Shown here piece by piece: positions 52,344 through 61,042 of a stretch of 64,000 bases of DNA (within the stretch, counting starts at the first letter, position 1; each line of letters opens with the position of its first letter). Source of the DNA: Niabella ginsenosidivorans (lineage in GTDB: Bacteria; Bacteroidota; Bacteroidia; Chitinophagales; Chitinophagaceae); contig NZ_CP015772.1 of NCBI RefSeq assembly GCF_001654455.1, forward strand, positions 4,278,001 to 4,342,000. Reading direction: 5' to 3'. The notes under the pieces are model-generated. The model saw only the letters and a list, made by a program, of their open reading frames with translations, made no database searches and had not been told where the DNA came from. The position numbers and the translations under genes are program-made.

Positions 52344-52928
52344 ATGGCTACCAGTACACGCAAACGTTCGTCAAAAAAAGAAGAAATTTTAAAAACTGCG
52401 GCCCGCATGTTCAGGGAGAAAGGCTATGCCGGAACTTCTATGCGCGACCTGGCTGAAAAAATCGGCATTGAAGCGGCCAGCCTGTATAATCATATCCAGT
52501 CAAAAGGCGAAATTCTTGAAGAGATCATTTTTTCCATTGCCCGCGATTGCCAGGAGCAACTGGAAAGTATGAACCCGTCAGATACGGCATTACAAAAAAT
52601 TGAATCGCTGGTCCGCTTTCATACAAAAATGATGATCGATCACTTTGAATCTTATTCTGTAATGGTGAGCGAATGGATGCATCTCGATGATGAGAAACTG
52701 GGCGATTTTGTAAATGAACGCCGCCGTTATGTGAAAAAAATTGAAGCGATCGTTCAGGACGGTATCGATAATAAAGAATTCAAGCCCGTGCTGCCTTATG
52801 TAGTGGTATTAAATATTCTTTCCTCTGTGCGCGGACTGGAATTCTGGCAAAAAAGCGCCAAGACCCATACCGCAGAAGAGATGGAAGAAAATATGGTAAA
52901 ACATCTTATTGACGGGTTAAAGCTTTAA
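52344..52928 (+). CDS. TetR/AcrR-family transcriptional regulator
   Basis: A 194-residue one-component regulator. The N-terminal helix-turn-helix is KKEEILKTAARMFREKGYAGTSMRDLAEKIGIEAASLYNHIQSKGEILEEII (about 11-62), the standard TetR_N pattern. The C-terminal ligand-binding half (about 75-194) resembles the TetR_C_33/FadR-like group, with RFHTKMMIDHFESYSVMVSEW and RRRYVKKIEAIVQDGIDNKEF. The family often controls fatty-acid or degradation genes; no target is adjacent. PnuC follows 124 bp downstream on the same strand. Confidence 0.93.
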   Translation: MATSTRKRSSKKEEILKTAARMFREKGYAGTSMRDLAEKIGIEAASLYNHIQSKGEILEEIIFSIARDCQEQLESMNPSDTALQKIESLVRFHTKMMIDHFESYSVMVSEWMHLDDEKLGDFVNERRRYVKKIEAIVQDGIDNKEFKPVLPYVVVLNILSSVRGLEFWQKSAKTHTAEEMEENMVKHLIDGLKL

Positions 52929-53052
52929 AAAACTTGTACCGGGACTTTTTAAAGTAATTGCAGGCCATTTGCCCGGAAGCGAACGCTGTTTAGCTGCAAC
53001 AACAATTTCCTTGGCTACTATTTTTGACATCCGGAATGAATTTTTCAATATC

Positions 53053-53694
53053 ATGGGCTATTCCATGAGCTATATTGAATTTTTCGGGGTAATAACAGGG
53101 CTGGCTGCTACCTGGCTTTCTGCAAGAGCCCATATCATCAGTTGGCCGGTGGGTATTGTAAATGTGATCCTTTCTTTTATTCTATATTACCAGGTGCATC
53201 TTTACCCCGATATGATGCTGCAGCTTTTTTTCTTTATTACCAATATTATGGGCTGGTGGCGTTGGTCGCATCCCAAAGAAGAAGAAGCCGATACCAAAAA
53301 AGAATTAAAAGTAAGCTTTATGAAGCCGGCTCAGCGCATGCTTACTTTGGCCCTTACCGTTACCGGCACCCTGCTATTAGGCAGTTTTGCGGGGCATTTG
53401 CATCATTGGTTCCCGGGCGTATTTTCTGCACCAAGCTCCTATCCCTTTGCGGATTCTTTTATAATGATCATGAGCATTCTGGCTACCTTTTATATGATCC
53501 AGAAAAAAGTTGAGTGCTGGATCATCTGGCTGCTGGTAGATCTGGCAGCTACGATCTTATACTATGTAAAAGGGATCCGGTTTTACAGCCTGGAATATCT
53601 CATCTTTACGGTCATTGTTACTTTTGGGCTCATTCACTGGATCAAAGAGTACCGGTCTTATTCCAATCATCCTGCATCATCAACGATCACCTGA
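53053..53694 (+). CDS. pnuC: PnuC-family nicotinamide riboside transporter
   Basis: A 213-residue inner-membrane facilitator for an NAD or thiamin precursor. About seven hydrophobic spans are present, with IEFFGVITGLAATWLSARAHIISWPVGIVNVILSFILYY and the ligand-site FFFITNIMGWWRWSH (WWxW-like motif). VECWIIWLLVDLAATILYYVKGI is also typical. The ATG at 53053 is chosen because an upstream extension to 52969 is not conserved-looking; 53065 is also possible. No TPP riboswitch was found upstream, so nicotinamide riboside is the default substrate. The 3' end overlaps the opposite methyltransferase by 8 bp. Confidence 0.88.
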   Translation: MGYSMSYIEFFGVITGLAATWLSARAHIISWPVGIVNVILSFILYYQVHLYPDMMLQLFFFITNIMGWWRWSHPKEEEADTKKELKVSFMKPAQRMLTLALTVTGTLLLGSFAGHLHHWFPGVFSAPSSYPFADSFIMIMSILATFYMIQKKVECWIIWLLVDLAATILYYVKGIRFYSLEYLIFTVIVTFGLIHWIKEYRSYSNHPASSTIT

Positions 53695-54340
53695 TCTTTT
53701 GTACAAATAAGAACTCGGCAAAACCCATCAGATCCCAGAAAATATTACCCTGCAGTTTTCTGCCCCTTGCCCAGCTTCCTAAAATACGCAAAGGCATTGT
53801 GATGAGATACGCTGCATTTCTCCGGACACCGGAGGAAATGACACGACAGCCTCCTGATTCAAAAATTGCCTGCAGTTCTTTAACAGAATAGATACGTACA
53901 TGCGTAGGATCATCATAAAAATTAAGCGTTCCGCGCATTGAAGGCAGCTTTGTGCTTCTGGCACCGGGGTATTCTATATAAAAACAGCCCCCTTGTTTTA
54001 ACTTAGGGATCAGGTGCTTTACCACTTCATCCCCGTTTTTCAGGTGCTCTACCACATGGGCCATTCTCACAAAATCAAAATAATTATCCGGGATCATTTT
54101 ATAGTCCAGTTTGGTAAGATCCATTTCATAAAAAGCGGTCATGGCATCAAAATCAGACGGATCATTCTGGTAACTCTTATCCAGGTCTATTCCATGATAT
54201 TCACAATTGGGAAACAGCTTTTTTGTTTTTGAGGCAGAATGGTTGCCGGCTCCAACATCCAGTAACCGGAAGGGTTTAGAGCCAAAGCACTTTTTCAGGT
54301 AGATATTCTTAGGTGTCAGTTTTTGAATAGAAGGGTACAC
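53687..54340 (-). CDS. Class I SAM-dependent methyltransferase
   Basis: A 217-residue cytosolic methyltransferase. Motif I is FRLLDVGAGNHSASKTKKLFPN, followed by YHGIDLDKSYQND, DYKMIPDNYFDFVRMAHVVEHLKNGDEVVKHLIPKLKQGGCFYIEYPG (the methyltransferase type 11 pattern) and HVRIYSVKELQAIFESGGC. It resembles glycan- or lipid-modifying members of Bacteroidota. Its 3' end overlaps pnuC by 8 bp in convergent orientation. Substrate unknown. Confidence 0.85.
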   Translation of the reverse strand: MYPSIQKLTPKNIYLKKCFGSKPFRLLDVGAGNHSASKTKKLFPNCEYHGIDLDKSYQNDPSDFDAMTAFYEMDLTKLDYKMIPDNYFDFVRMAHVVEHLKNGDEVVKHLIPKLKQGGCFYIEYPGARSTKLPSMRGTLNFYDDPTHVRIYSVKELQAIFESGGCRVISSGVRRNAAYLITMPLRILGSWARGRKLQGNIFWDLMGFAEFLFVQKIR

Positions 54341-54525
54341 CAGATTTTTTGCCGATAAAAATAGGGGTTTTTAACAGGCACCCAATTATGCATTGGCTCT
54401 GTTATGTTATAAAAACGTTATAAAGAATCCGTTACATAACGAAAGAAGACTGACTCCATGCAAAAATAATTGTCATAAAATTGTAAGTTGGCTTATTTCT
54501 TGTTATTTTTAATAAAAATACATTT

Positions 54526-54846
54526 ATGAAAAAAATAATCATTGGCGCCTATATTGTTTTAATGGCTGGTGTTGCCTGTACGCCAAAGGCATCCCCTTCC
54601 GCTGTTGCTGCAAGCGCTGTACCTGAGGCCAGTGCCGTAAGCAGTGATGAGGCTGCCATCAGCGCGGGACAGGTGATTTTTACAACCAAGTGCACCAAGT
54701 GCCATGCAGCCAAAACCGAGGCAGTTACCTCAAAGTCCTATGATGAACTGCGGCCTGTATTAACATCAATGGTGAAGAAGGCCAAGCTGAACAATGAAGA
54801 AATTCAGCAGGTCTCTGCGTACGTTTATGCAAACTCCAAGAAATAA
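54526..54846 (+). CDS. Small c-type cytochrome lipoprotein, copy 1
   Basis: A 106-residue lipoprotein with signal and lipobox (VLMAGVAC), an Ala/Ser-rich linker, and one heme-binding CTKCHAAK motif (CxxCH). Helices with a Met that could be the distal ligand follow (VLTSMVKKAKLNNEEIQQVSAYVY). It is a membrane-anchored electron carrier. It is followed by a terminator and by a paralogue of similar length with the same layout. No oxidase or other partner is adjacent. Confidence 0.85.
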   Translation: MKKIIIGAYIVLMAGVACTPKASPSAVAASAVPEASAVSSDEAAISAGQVIFTTKCTKCHAAKTEAVTSKSYDELRPVLTSMVKKAKLNNEEIQQVSAYVYANSKK

Positions 54847-54868
54847 GCGATCCGTTTAAAAAACTTTG

Positions 54869-54892
54869 CCTCCTTTAACAAGGAGGTTTTTT
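54869..54892 (+). terminator. Intrinsic terminator between the two cytochrome genes
   Basis: CCTCCTT (54869-54875) and AAGGAGG (54880-54886) form a perfect 7-bp stem with a 4-nt loop followed by six T residues, 22 bp after the first cytochrome's stop. Confidence 0.88.
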
Positions 54893-54931
54893 AATTTTAC
54901 AAATTATCTAATCTGATTACGTTCATTAAGT

Positions 54932-55267
54932 ATGAAAAAATTGGTACTCCTGTTTGTGATGTTTGCTGCATTTGCGGTTATATATAGCTGTTCCCATAAA
55001 ACTGCGCCTACCATTCCCAGCAGGCCTGTTGAAGCGGTTACCGGTAACAAACCTGATACAGCGGATCTCTCATCCAGCGACCCACTTGTTGCAGGAAAAG
55101 CTATTTACGAAATAAAGTGTACCAAATGCCATCAGAAAAAGAACATAAGCGACTGGACGCAGGAGGAATGGAAGCCGATCCTGAATTCAATGGTTAAGAA
55201 ATCAAAACTGAATGATCTTGAAATTTCGCAGGTTACACAGTATGTAAACGCAAATGCGAAAAAATAG
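54932..55267 (+). CDS. Small c-type cytochrome lipoprotein, copy 2
   Basis: A 111-residue lipoprotein with a lipobox-like sequence (FAVIYSC) and a CTKCHQKK heme site. The helical tail ILNSMVKKSKLNDLEISQVTQYVNANAKK parallels copy 1. The linker differs (HKTAPTIPSRPVEAVTGNKPDTADL). The two genes are probably tandem duplicates: the heme halves align closely, the linkers do not. The intervening terminator implies that they can be transcribed separately. Confidence 0.85.
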   Translation: MKKLVLLFVMFAAFAVIYSCSHKTAPTIPSRPVEAVTGNKPDTADLSSSDPLVAGKAIYEIKCTKCHQKKNISDWTQEEWKPILNSMVKKSKLNDLEISQVTQYVNANAKK

Positions 55268-55296
55268 CAGCACCGGCGGCCCTCATACTGCCGCCT

Positions 55297-56082
55297 TTAT
55301 TTTATAAGCATTGACCGGAAGGCGGCAGTATCGCCATTAAAAACATTAAAATCCACATAAGCATTGATGCCGTTCACATGGCCGGCATCATTATGCTGCC
55401 AGATGAGCCAGCTCCGTTTTACCCGCGGCTTTCGTTTTTCATAATAATGTGCCACCCATAAGGGGTAGCCGTCAAAATTCCGGCCCAGGTTTTTTTCATA
55501 AAAATCGGCATTGGTATACAGTATGGGCTTTACTTTATAATGCGCTTCTACCAGATCCAGCCAGATTTTTGCGCCTGCCTGTATAACAGCAGGTGGCAGG
55601 TTACTGGCCTGCTCCACATCTAACACCGGGGGCAGATCTCCGGGGGAAAGAGTAACATTTCTTATAAAATTTGCTGCCTGTTTCCGGGGGTCTTTAGAAG
55701 GGATAAAGAAGTGATAGGCCCCGCATGGAAGTTTTACTTTCCGGGCCTGTTTCCAGTTTCTTTTAAACTGCTCATCTGTATCCTTTTCTCCTTCCGTTGC
55801 TTTTATAAACGCAAAACCGATCCTGATGTTATCAATGTTCATGGCTTTGACAGCGTCCCATACAATTGTTTTCTGGTAGCGGGAAACATCAATACCATGG
55901 ATGGCATAATCAACAGGAATTTCGATACCAAATTGAGGGTATTTTTTTACTTCCAGTTCCGGCTTGTGAAAAATTAATAAGACACCCGTTAATATTGCCA
56001 GTGCTCCCAGGAAAGCAATAAGCGCCCGCCGGGCAGGGCTCAACTGCTTTTTCCTTTTTTTTCTTTTTTTTCGCACTGCCAT
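55297..56082 (-). CDS. GH25-family lysozyme, membrane-anchored
   Basis: A 261-residue N,O-muramidase-type glycoside hydrolase. A very basic N-terminus (VRKKRKKRKKQL) and one hydrophobic helix (LIAFLGALAILTGVLLIFH, about 19-37) indicate inner-membrane anchoring with the catalytic domain in the periplasm. GH25 residues are in HGIDVSRYQKTIVWDAV (first acidic), FAFIKATEGEKDTDEQF, PCGAYHFF, LPPVLDVEQ (catalytic Asp and Glu) and WLIWQHNDAG. The ATG follows directly on the T-run of an upstream terminator. Likely role: peptidoglycan remodelling. Confidence 0.93.
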   Translation of the reverse strand: MAVRKKRKKRKKQLSPARRALIAFLGALAILTGVLLIFHKPELEVKKYPQFGIEIPVDYAIHGIDVSRYQKTIVWDAVKAMNIDNIRIGFAFIKATEGEKDTDEQFKRNWKQARKVKLPCGAYHFFIPSKDPRKQAANFIRNVTLSPGDLPPVLDVEQASNLPPAVIQAGAKIWLDLVEAHYKVKPILYTNADFYEKNLGRNFDGYPLWVAHYYEKRKPRVKRSWLIWQHNDAGHVNGINAYVDFNVFNGDTAAFRSMLIK

Positions 56083-56110
56083 AAAAAAACGGGCTCAATC
56101 ATTGAACCCG
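56083..56110 (-). terminator. Intrinsic terminator of the transposase-like gene, abutting the GH25 start
   Basis: CGGGCTCA (56090-56097) and TGAACCCG (56103-56110) form a stem with one G-U pair. The minus-strand T-run (56089-56083) ends at the GH25 start codon (56082), so the GH25 promoter must overlap or precede this structure. Confidence 0.7.
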
Positions 56111-56140
56111 GCAAAAATATCTGATTCCCGTTTATATCTT

Positions 56141-56770
56141 TTATTTATGGCTGAATTTTGCCTTAAATGTACTTTTCCTGTTCTCAATATCATCCAGGGC
56201 CTGCACTACTCCATTCAGCTTCATTATTTTAACCAGTCCCTCTCCTCCTGTTTCATAATCAAAGGCAGAACTATAGATAAAATCAGATGCATAACGTACA
56301 ATACGTTGCTGTACCGGGATATTATGAACCAACTCCAGGTGCTCTGCAATGCTTTCAGGGCGACTCAGATCCAGGCTGACCAGCTCTCTAACAGGCTGCC
56401 ATACCTCCAGCTTTTTATGGGTCTTTAAAAATCCGGAATTCTTTTGAAAATGCTCCATCAGCCATTGCTGCCGTTCGGCAGGCTCATTCAAAACGGCTTC
56501 TATGATCTTTTCCGTAGTAAATTGTTTAAAGCTTTTTCTTATATCTTTAAGGGAAGTGTTCTTGTGTGCCTGGCAAACCAGGTACAGCTTATTAGACATT
56601 AAGCACCAGCCATATACAATAAGTCCCTTGGTGTTTATATAGTGGTTTAAACTATGCACCGCTATCTGCTTATATACGGGTCGTATAAAGACATCGATCA
56701 GGTCAGCCGTTTCCAGCGTTATCAAATAACATCCATGATCTTCAAACGATATAACACGTTCCGCGTCCAT
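56141..56770 (-). CDS. REP-associated (Y1) transposase-like protein with degenerate active site
   Basis: A 209-residue protein that keeps the layout of IS200/RAYT Y1 transposases: YGWCLMSNKLYLVCQ where active enzymes have a YVIMPNHIHLL-like strand, DIRKSFKQFTTEKIIEAV, LEVWQPVRELVSLD and HNIPVQQRIV near the end. The HxH metal motif is replaced by NKLYL, and no clear nucleophilic Tyr helix remains. DNA cleavage by the known mechanism is therefore unlikely, yet the frame is intact and has its own terminator, suggesting a retained, non-transposing role. It may be related to the palindromic repeats in the window; this is inference. Confidence 0.7.
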   Translation of the reverse strand: MDAERVISFEDHGCYLITLETADLIDVFIRPVYKQIAVHSLNHYINTKGLIVYGWCLMSNKLYLVCQAHKNTSLKDIRKSFKQFTTEKIIEAVLNEPAERQQWLMEHFQKNSGFLKTHKKLEVWQPVRELVSLDLSRPESIAEHLELVHNIPVQQRIVRYASDFIYSSAFDYETGGEGLVKIMKLNGVVQALDDIENRKSTFKAKFSHK

Positions 56771-57153
56771 ACAAACGATCTCAATCTGATTATTTTTACT
56801 TTTCTACCAGTGGTAATTCCCCATAGGAGAATATTAAATATTAATTAAATGTTAACTAATCCAAATACGGCAAAACTTGTTCCAATTCTTGCTAATTAGT
56901 AAACAAATTTTAGTGATAACATACCTCCCAATGCTATTCAGTTAATAATCAGCAGTTAATAATACAGAAGATCCGGAATCAATTTATTTTTTATATTTTA
57001 CCTAACATGCATCCGGATATTGTATTGCCTTTGTTTAAGCAAACAGAGGGCCGCTGCATAAGAAAACCGGGCAGTACCATTCTGCCGGAAATGAATCTAA
57101 AATTTCATTTTTTTTAAATAGGATAGTGGATCACTTGTATGTATGTTCCCCGG
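56771..57153. other. AT-rich intergenic region, no gene recognised
   Basis: About 380 bp, AT-rich, between the transposase-like gene and the rhamnosidase. Weak direct repeats of CAGTTAATAAT occur near 56940-56965. An ATTTCATTTTTTTT run at about 57100 precedes the end of the rhamnosidase. No tRNA-like structure was seen. Confidence 0.5.
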
Positions 57154-59472
57154 TTAATTTGCCTGATGATAATGAACTTCCCAGACATCTCTCCCCGCAC
57201 GAACTTCTTTAACCATCCAAAAATCGCCATCGGGCAAACCGACGATCCGTTTGCCGTTCCTGAGCAGTACATCTGATGCAGACCGCCGGGGTAAATAAAC
57301 AACGCCCTGTGTATTAGCCGGCAAACGGGTTTGCAGCCGAAAGAACGTAGCCTGCTGATCAAAAACAACCGCAACTTTCCCCCTTAAAGTAGCCAGTTGC
57401 AACCCGGCATGGCTCAATGTGCCAGGGCGGGGTTTTATTGCTATGGTACCAAAAGCGGGTGATAAAGGAGTTATGCCCATCAGCTTGCCAACAATAATAT
57501 TTGCCGGCGCAGCGCCCCAGGCATGGTTCCAGTCCTGGTTGCCTTTGTATTCCGTATCCCAGGCTTCGGTTGTCATGGTAGCGCCTGAACGGATCATGTT
57601 ATACCAACTGCGTTTGCCTGTTGCTGTTAAAAGCCTGAGGCCATAGCCTGCGTTATTAGCATCATACAATGCATCCATTAAAAACTGTGCACCATATACG
57701 CTGCAGGCCATTCCTCTTGATTGGATAAAAGATAAAACGTTGGGTTGGATTTCAGGAGGAACCAGGCCAAAAGCAAGCGCCATCATATTAGCATGCAATG
57801 AGCTGTGCGTAGTTCCTTCGCCGTCTTTTACAATTCCTGAAGCGGGATCAATAAAGCTGCGCTGAAATGCCTGTTTTACCTTAGCAGCTTCGTGTTCATA
57901 AAATGTCGCATCCTCTTTTTTACCTAACGCCTTTGCCAGTTTTTCCATACAGATCAGGGCCTGGTAATGAAATGCGTTCACTACGGAATTATAATCAGTA
58001 AATTCAAAACCATCCGTTTCTCCCATTGCTGTTGCAGGTAAACCCACACCGCCCCTTTGCGGCCAGTCCACAATATCACGCAACACTGTTTTGCCATCAA
58101 AATGTATCAGGTGAATGGATTTGGCAAAATTACTGTCCTGTTTGCCGGTACGGGTGCTGATCAATCCATCAGGACGAGCCAGGGCTAATAAGGTTTTTGG
58201 CCTCAGTTCTGCATAAAGATTTTTTACGGTTCGAATATCGCCGGAATAGATATAATCATTCCAGGCAATCAGTAAGTTCTGCAACGACCATTCTGCAGGC
58301 CAGGTTGCATGATAAACGAGATATTCCAAAGACCTTTTGGCCATATTATATTCCGCATCCGTTGCATAATGCGACAACTGGTTAATGAGCGCATCGGCTT
58401 CATAAGGTGTACGTTCCCGGTCTCCATCAACATAAAACCCTGTAAAGCTCGTGGCTTTCATGGTGTATTTACACAAATCCCATACTTTGTTCAGCACCGT
58501 ATCCGAACTTTCAAATTCAGTAGCCGTATCATTAAAAATATAGTTTACAGCATATCGTTCCGGATTAATTACCTGAACTCCCGTATTGGTTTTCTCTACT
58601 TCCACATACCTGAAAGGCAATACCTCGCCAATATATGCAGGCATATGGATTGCCCTGGGGCCTGTATTGAGCTTAGCGGGCTTAAATACAGGACAATACG
58701 GATGTCTTCCTTTTTTTAATGGGATCTCTAACAGTTGATAACGCAGGGTACCTTTGGGCTTTTTTTCCACGCATCCCATATTATCAAGGGCCTCACCCAC
58801 ATGGATGCGTAAGGTATCCTGATCACCAACCGCGTTTACAACCAGACTTAACTGGCCAAACGCATCTTTGCCAAAATCGTAAAGGCTGTTTCCATTGCCT
58901 AACCGGGTCTGAACCAAAGGCTGCTGTGCCGATTTTACCAGGGGTGTATAAGGTGTCTGATAAGGCTTCAAAATGCTGTCGGTAAGAAAAGCAGCTGTTT
59001 TTGAAAACGGTGAAGATATTTTTTTATTATCCCAGATCTTTACTTTCCAATAATATACCGTATTGGGGTTAAGGTCTTTTCCATTGTATTCAACATTTAA
59101 TTGCTGATCCGATGCTACCCTGCCGGAGTTCCATACATCTCCAATGCCGGATTGAAGCTTTTGTGCCGAAGAAGCAACCAATACCTGATAAGCGGTTTGA
59201 TAAGCGCCCCGCTCACCACTGTTTATTACCCAGGAAAACCGGGGTCTCGAGCTGGCTATACGAACTGTTTGATAAATGTTTCTGTTCGTCCTCGCCTCCT
59301 CCGGATCCATATTTATCACAAAGCCATTTTGCCATACCTTATCCGTATTCAATACCAGATCTACGCGTAGTTCGGTTGGTGCCGCTGTTTGCTGTGCGCT
59401 TGTATCAATTACCAGGGTTAGTGCAATTAATAAAGTTAAACAGCAGTATGTTTTACGGCAAAAGAGTATCAT
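57154..59472 (-). CDS. Secreted GH78 alpha-L-rhamnosidase family protein
   Basis: A 772-residue protein with a signal peptide (CCLTLLIALTLVIDTSAQ). An N-terminal fibronectin/Bac_rhamnosid_N-like region (RPRFSWVINSGERGAYQTAYQVLVAS; NTVYYWKVKIWDN) is followed by a carbohydrate-binding beta region. The (alpha/alpha)6 catalytic domain has GFYVDGDRERTPYEADALINQLSHY with the acidic residues, MAMAFGLVPP-type late motifs and MTTEAWDTEYKGNQDWNHAWGAAPANII. A short C-terminal beta domain contains KPRPGTLSHAGLQLATLRGKV. It would cleave terminal rhamnose from plant or bacterial glycans. The gene is intact although downstream-strand neighbours are pseudogenes. Confidence 0.92.
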   Translation of the reverse strand: MILFCRKTYCCLTLLIALTLVIDTSAQQTAAPTELRVDLVLNTDKVWQNGFVINMDPEEARTNRNIYQTVRIASSRPRFSWVINSGERGAYQTAYQVLVASSAQKLQSGIGDVWNSGRVASDQQLNVEYNGKDLNPNTVYYWKVKIWDNKKISSPFSKTAAFLTDSILKPYQTPYTPLVKSAQQPLVQTRLGNGNSLYDFGKDAFGQLSLVVNAVGDQDTLRIHVGEALDNMGCVEKKPKGTLRYQLLEIPLKKGRHPYCPVFKPAKLNTGPRAIHMPAYIGEVLPFRYVEVEKTNTGVQVINPERYAVNYIFNDTATEFESSDTVLNKVWDLCKYTMKATSFTGFYVDGDRERTPYEADALINQLSHYATDAEYNMAKRSLEYLVYHATWPAEWSLQNLLIAWNDYIYSGDIRTVKNLYAELRPKTLLALARPDGLISTRTGKQDSNFAKSIHLIHFDGKTVLRDIVDWPQRGGVGLPATAMGETDGFEFTDYNSVVNAFHYQALICMEKLAKALGKKEDATFYEHEAAKVKQAFQRSFIDPASGIVKDGEGTTHSSLHANMMALAFGLVPPEIQPNVLSFIQSRGMACSVYGAQFLMDALYDANNAGYGLRLLTATGKRSWYNMIRSGATMTTEAWDTEYKGNQDWNHAWGAAPANIIVGKLMGITPLSPAFGTIAIKPRPGTLSHAGLQLATLRGKVAVVFDQQATFFRLQTRLPANTQGVVYLPRRSASDVLLRNGKRIVGLPDGDFWMVKEVRAGRDVWEVHYHQAN

Positions 59473-59534
59473 TAGTTTTCAAAAATTTAATGTGTACTGC
59501 AATATCGAACTTAATATTAAGTAATTTCATAAAA

Positions 59535-59919
59535 TTAATGCTTTAAATAATCCTGAATTACGCCATCTTTTGCAAACCTTCCCACTTTACCTTCCATTTT
59601 TAGGAAAGCCGGGATTATCAGATGGGCTCCTGTCTCACCCTGCGCACATCATTGCTATTGCAGTTAAAAGATCGCCATTGCCCGGCAAATAAAGTGTTAA
59701 TTGCTGATCCTGATAATTATGACCATTGAGCAAATAGGTATTCTTTTGCGAATCCATGAAAAGTGCGTCCAAAGCCTGTCCGGGTCGGTTCAGTCTTGCC
59801 GGTGTCATAGCCATCATGGGAAAATACCATCCCTGGTTCCGGGCCAGTACCACACTTTTAATATCACCTCGTATAAACCTCCGGGTTACCCTTTCAGGTA
59901 AAGGAACAATCTGCGTTTA
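59535..59919 (-). pseudogene. Remnant of a glycoside hydrolase C-terminus
   Basis: The minus-strand frame opens without a start at 59919 and encodes VPLPERVTRRFIRGDIKSVV, then NQGWYFPMMAMTPARLNRPGQALDALFMDS, NTYLLNGHNYQDQQLTLYLPGNGDLLTAIAMMCAG and a TGA at 59635. Reading on gives DRSPSDNPGFPKNGR, then a stop and a frame change to KVGRFAKDGVIQDYLKH ending at 59535. The block looks like the tail of a large secreted glycosyl hydrolase of Bacteroidota; the family is not certain. The TGA occupies a position where Trp would be expected. No 5' part remains. Confidence 0.65.
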
Positions 59920-60058
59920 TTATGTTACCGGAGATATAGTTTCCCGGTCATTTAAATAAAATGCAATTTACTCCTGCATCCAATTTGCAGACAATGGAAA
60001 CAGGCTTAACATTGTATAAAGGTGTTACCATAAAACTGTTTTGCTCAATTATTGACCC

Positions 60059-60385
60059 ATGTCCCACACCAGGCTTTCTTCTGGAACGTACACTTTACGG
60101 ATGCTATGGGCAATCCTGTTGATGGGTTGCACGTACCGGCTGTACGCCCAAAAATCATTTACGCTCCATGCCAACAGCCTGGACAAAAACATAGACCTGT
60201 CGTTTGTATTTGCCGACTGGTATTTTCATCCCGGTGATCTGCAACAGCCTGTTGTAAGCACACAAGGCTGGAAGGTTTTGCCCGCTGCTGATTTCGGAAA
60301 AAGGAACGCACCGCGCAACTGGAAAGGCTTCGGATGATTTGGGTTGTGGCTGAAAGCAGATAAAAAAGAGCAAACGGGCGAATAA
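60059..60385 (+). pseudogene. Remnant of a sensor-kinase-type N-terminus
   Basis: The frame encodes a hydrophobic start (MLWAILLMGCTYRLYAQ), then SFTLHANSLDKNIDLSFVFADWYFHPGD and VLPAADFGKRNAPRNWKGFG followed by TGA at 60335. Continuing in frame gives FGLWLKADKKEQTGE and a stop at 60385. The WYFHPGD ... WKGIGWFGLW pattern is what I associate with the sensor domain of Bacteroidota membrane kinases (7TMR-DISM-like). The TGA is where GFGWFGLW would need TGG. The rest of the protein is missing. Confidence 0.55.
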
Positions 60386-60513
60386 AAACAGGCTCTTTTA
60401 TTTTGATTATTCCCGGTACTTTATTTGAATAGCGAGAAGGTGCGATAGTAACCGGATACCTGATACAAAGAAAAAAAACTTCATTCCATATAAATAATTA
60501 GACTACCAATAAA

Positions 60514-61002
60514 ATGAAAAAACAAATAATATTTCACTTAACTGCAAGCCTGTTGCTGTTATCTGCCTGCAATTTCCAGCGCGGGCACAAATAAAGACCT
60601 GCGTACAGGGTTATCGTATCACTACAACGGCTCCGGGTAAATGATGTGTATTGGCGGATTCTATTGGTGGAAAATTACCCGGCAACGAAGTGCCTAATAA
60701 CAGTCGTGTCGGGTTGGTCGTAGCCGCATTTCAGGTTTTATGCTGAACAATGGAAAAGTATTTCCCGGTTTTGTTATAGACCTTACCAATAAAGACGGAA
60801 ACCCGGTAATGATGAGAACTCCACCGGACTTGTTTGCTCAAAACAGCGGTTTTACAGAGAAAGAAGCGTCCACCCTTTGGGTTCTGTCAAAATCATGGCG
60901 CCCATGAAGACCGGGGTAACTTATCATCTGGCGGGGCATCTTTGGGACAAAAATAATTCCTGCAATCCCGTGGATGCCGAAACGGAGATTGTAGTTAAAT
61001 AA
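60514..61002 (+). pseudogene. Frameshifted lipoprotein gene
   Basis: ATG at 60514 starts a lipoprotein signal (IIFHLTASLLLLSAC). The frame then breaks; coding continues in pieces: SAGTNKDLRTGLSYHYNGSG, DSIGGKLPGNEVPNNSRVG, ISGFMLNNGKVFPGFVIDLTNKDGN and VKIMAPMKTGVTYHLAGHLWDKNNS, ending EIVVK at 61002. At least three frame changes are needed, so the gene is dead or the sequence has errors. No family recognised. Confidence 0.65.
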
Positions 61003-61042
61003 CCCTCAGAACACAACCGCAGTTATGGATACAGCAAATAAA

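Noticed and set aside
52929-53053. TPP or NAD-type riboswitch upstream of pnuC
   Set aside because: No conserved THI-box or NAD-II-like segments were recognised, and the 124-bp gap is too short for a full TPP element plus expression platform.
59039-59056. A second mnmE-end attachment copy near TTTACTTTCCAAT in the rhamnosidase gene
   Set aside because: Only about 11 bases match and it lies inside an intact coding sequence, so this is coincidence.
59535-60385. Possible UGA-to-Trp recoding, since two remnants have TGA at expected Trp positions
   Set aside because: Many intact genes in the window end in TGA (for example the methyltransferase at 12408 and the exonuclease at 25120), and both frames carry other lesions or are truncated; nonsense mutations explain it.
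60362-60407. A terminator from AAAAGAGC and GCTCTTTT after the kinase remnant
   Set aside because: The loop is about 20 nt and the stem is A/T-weak; support is too poor to list it.
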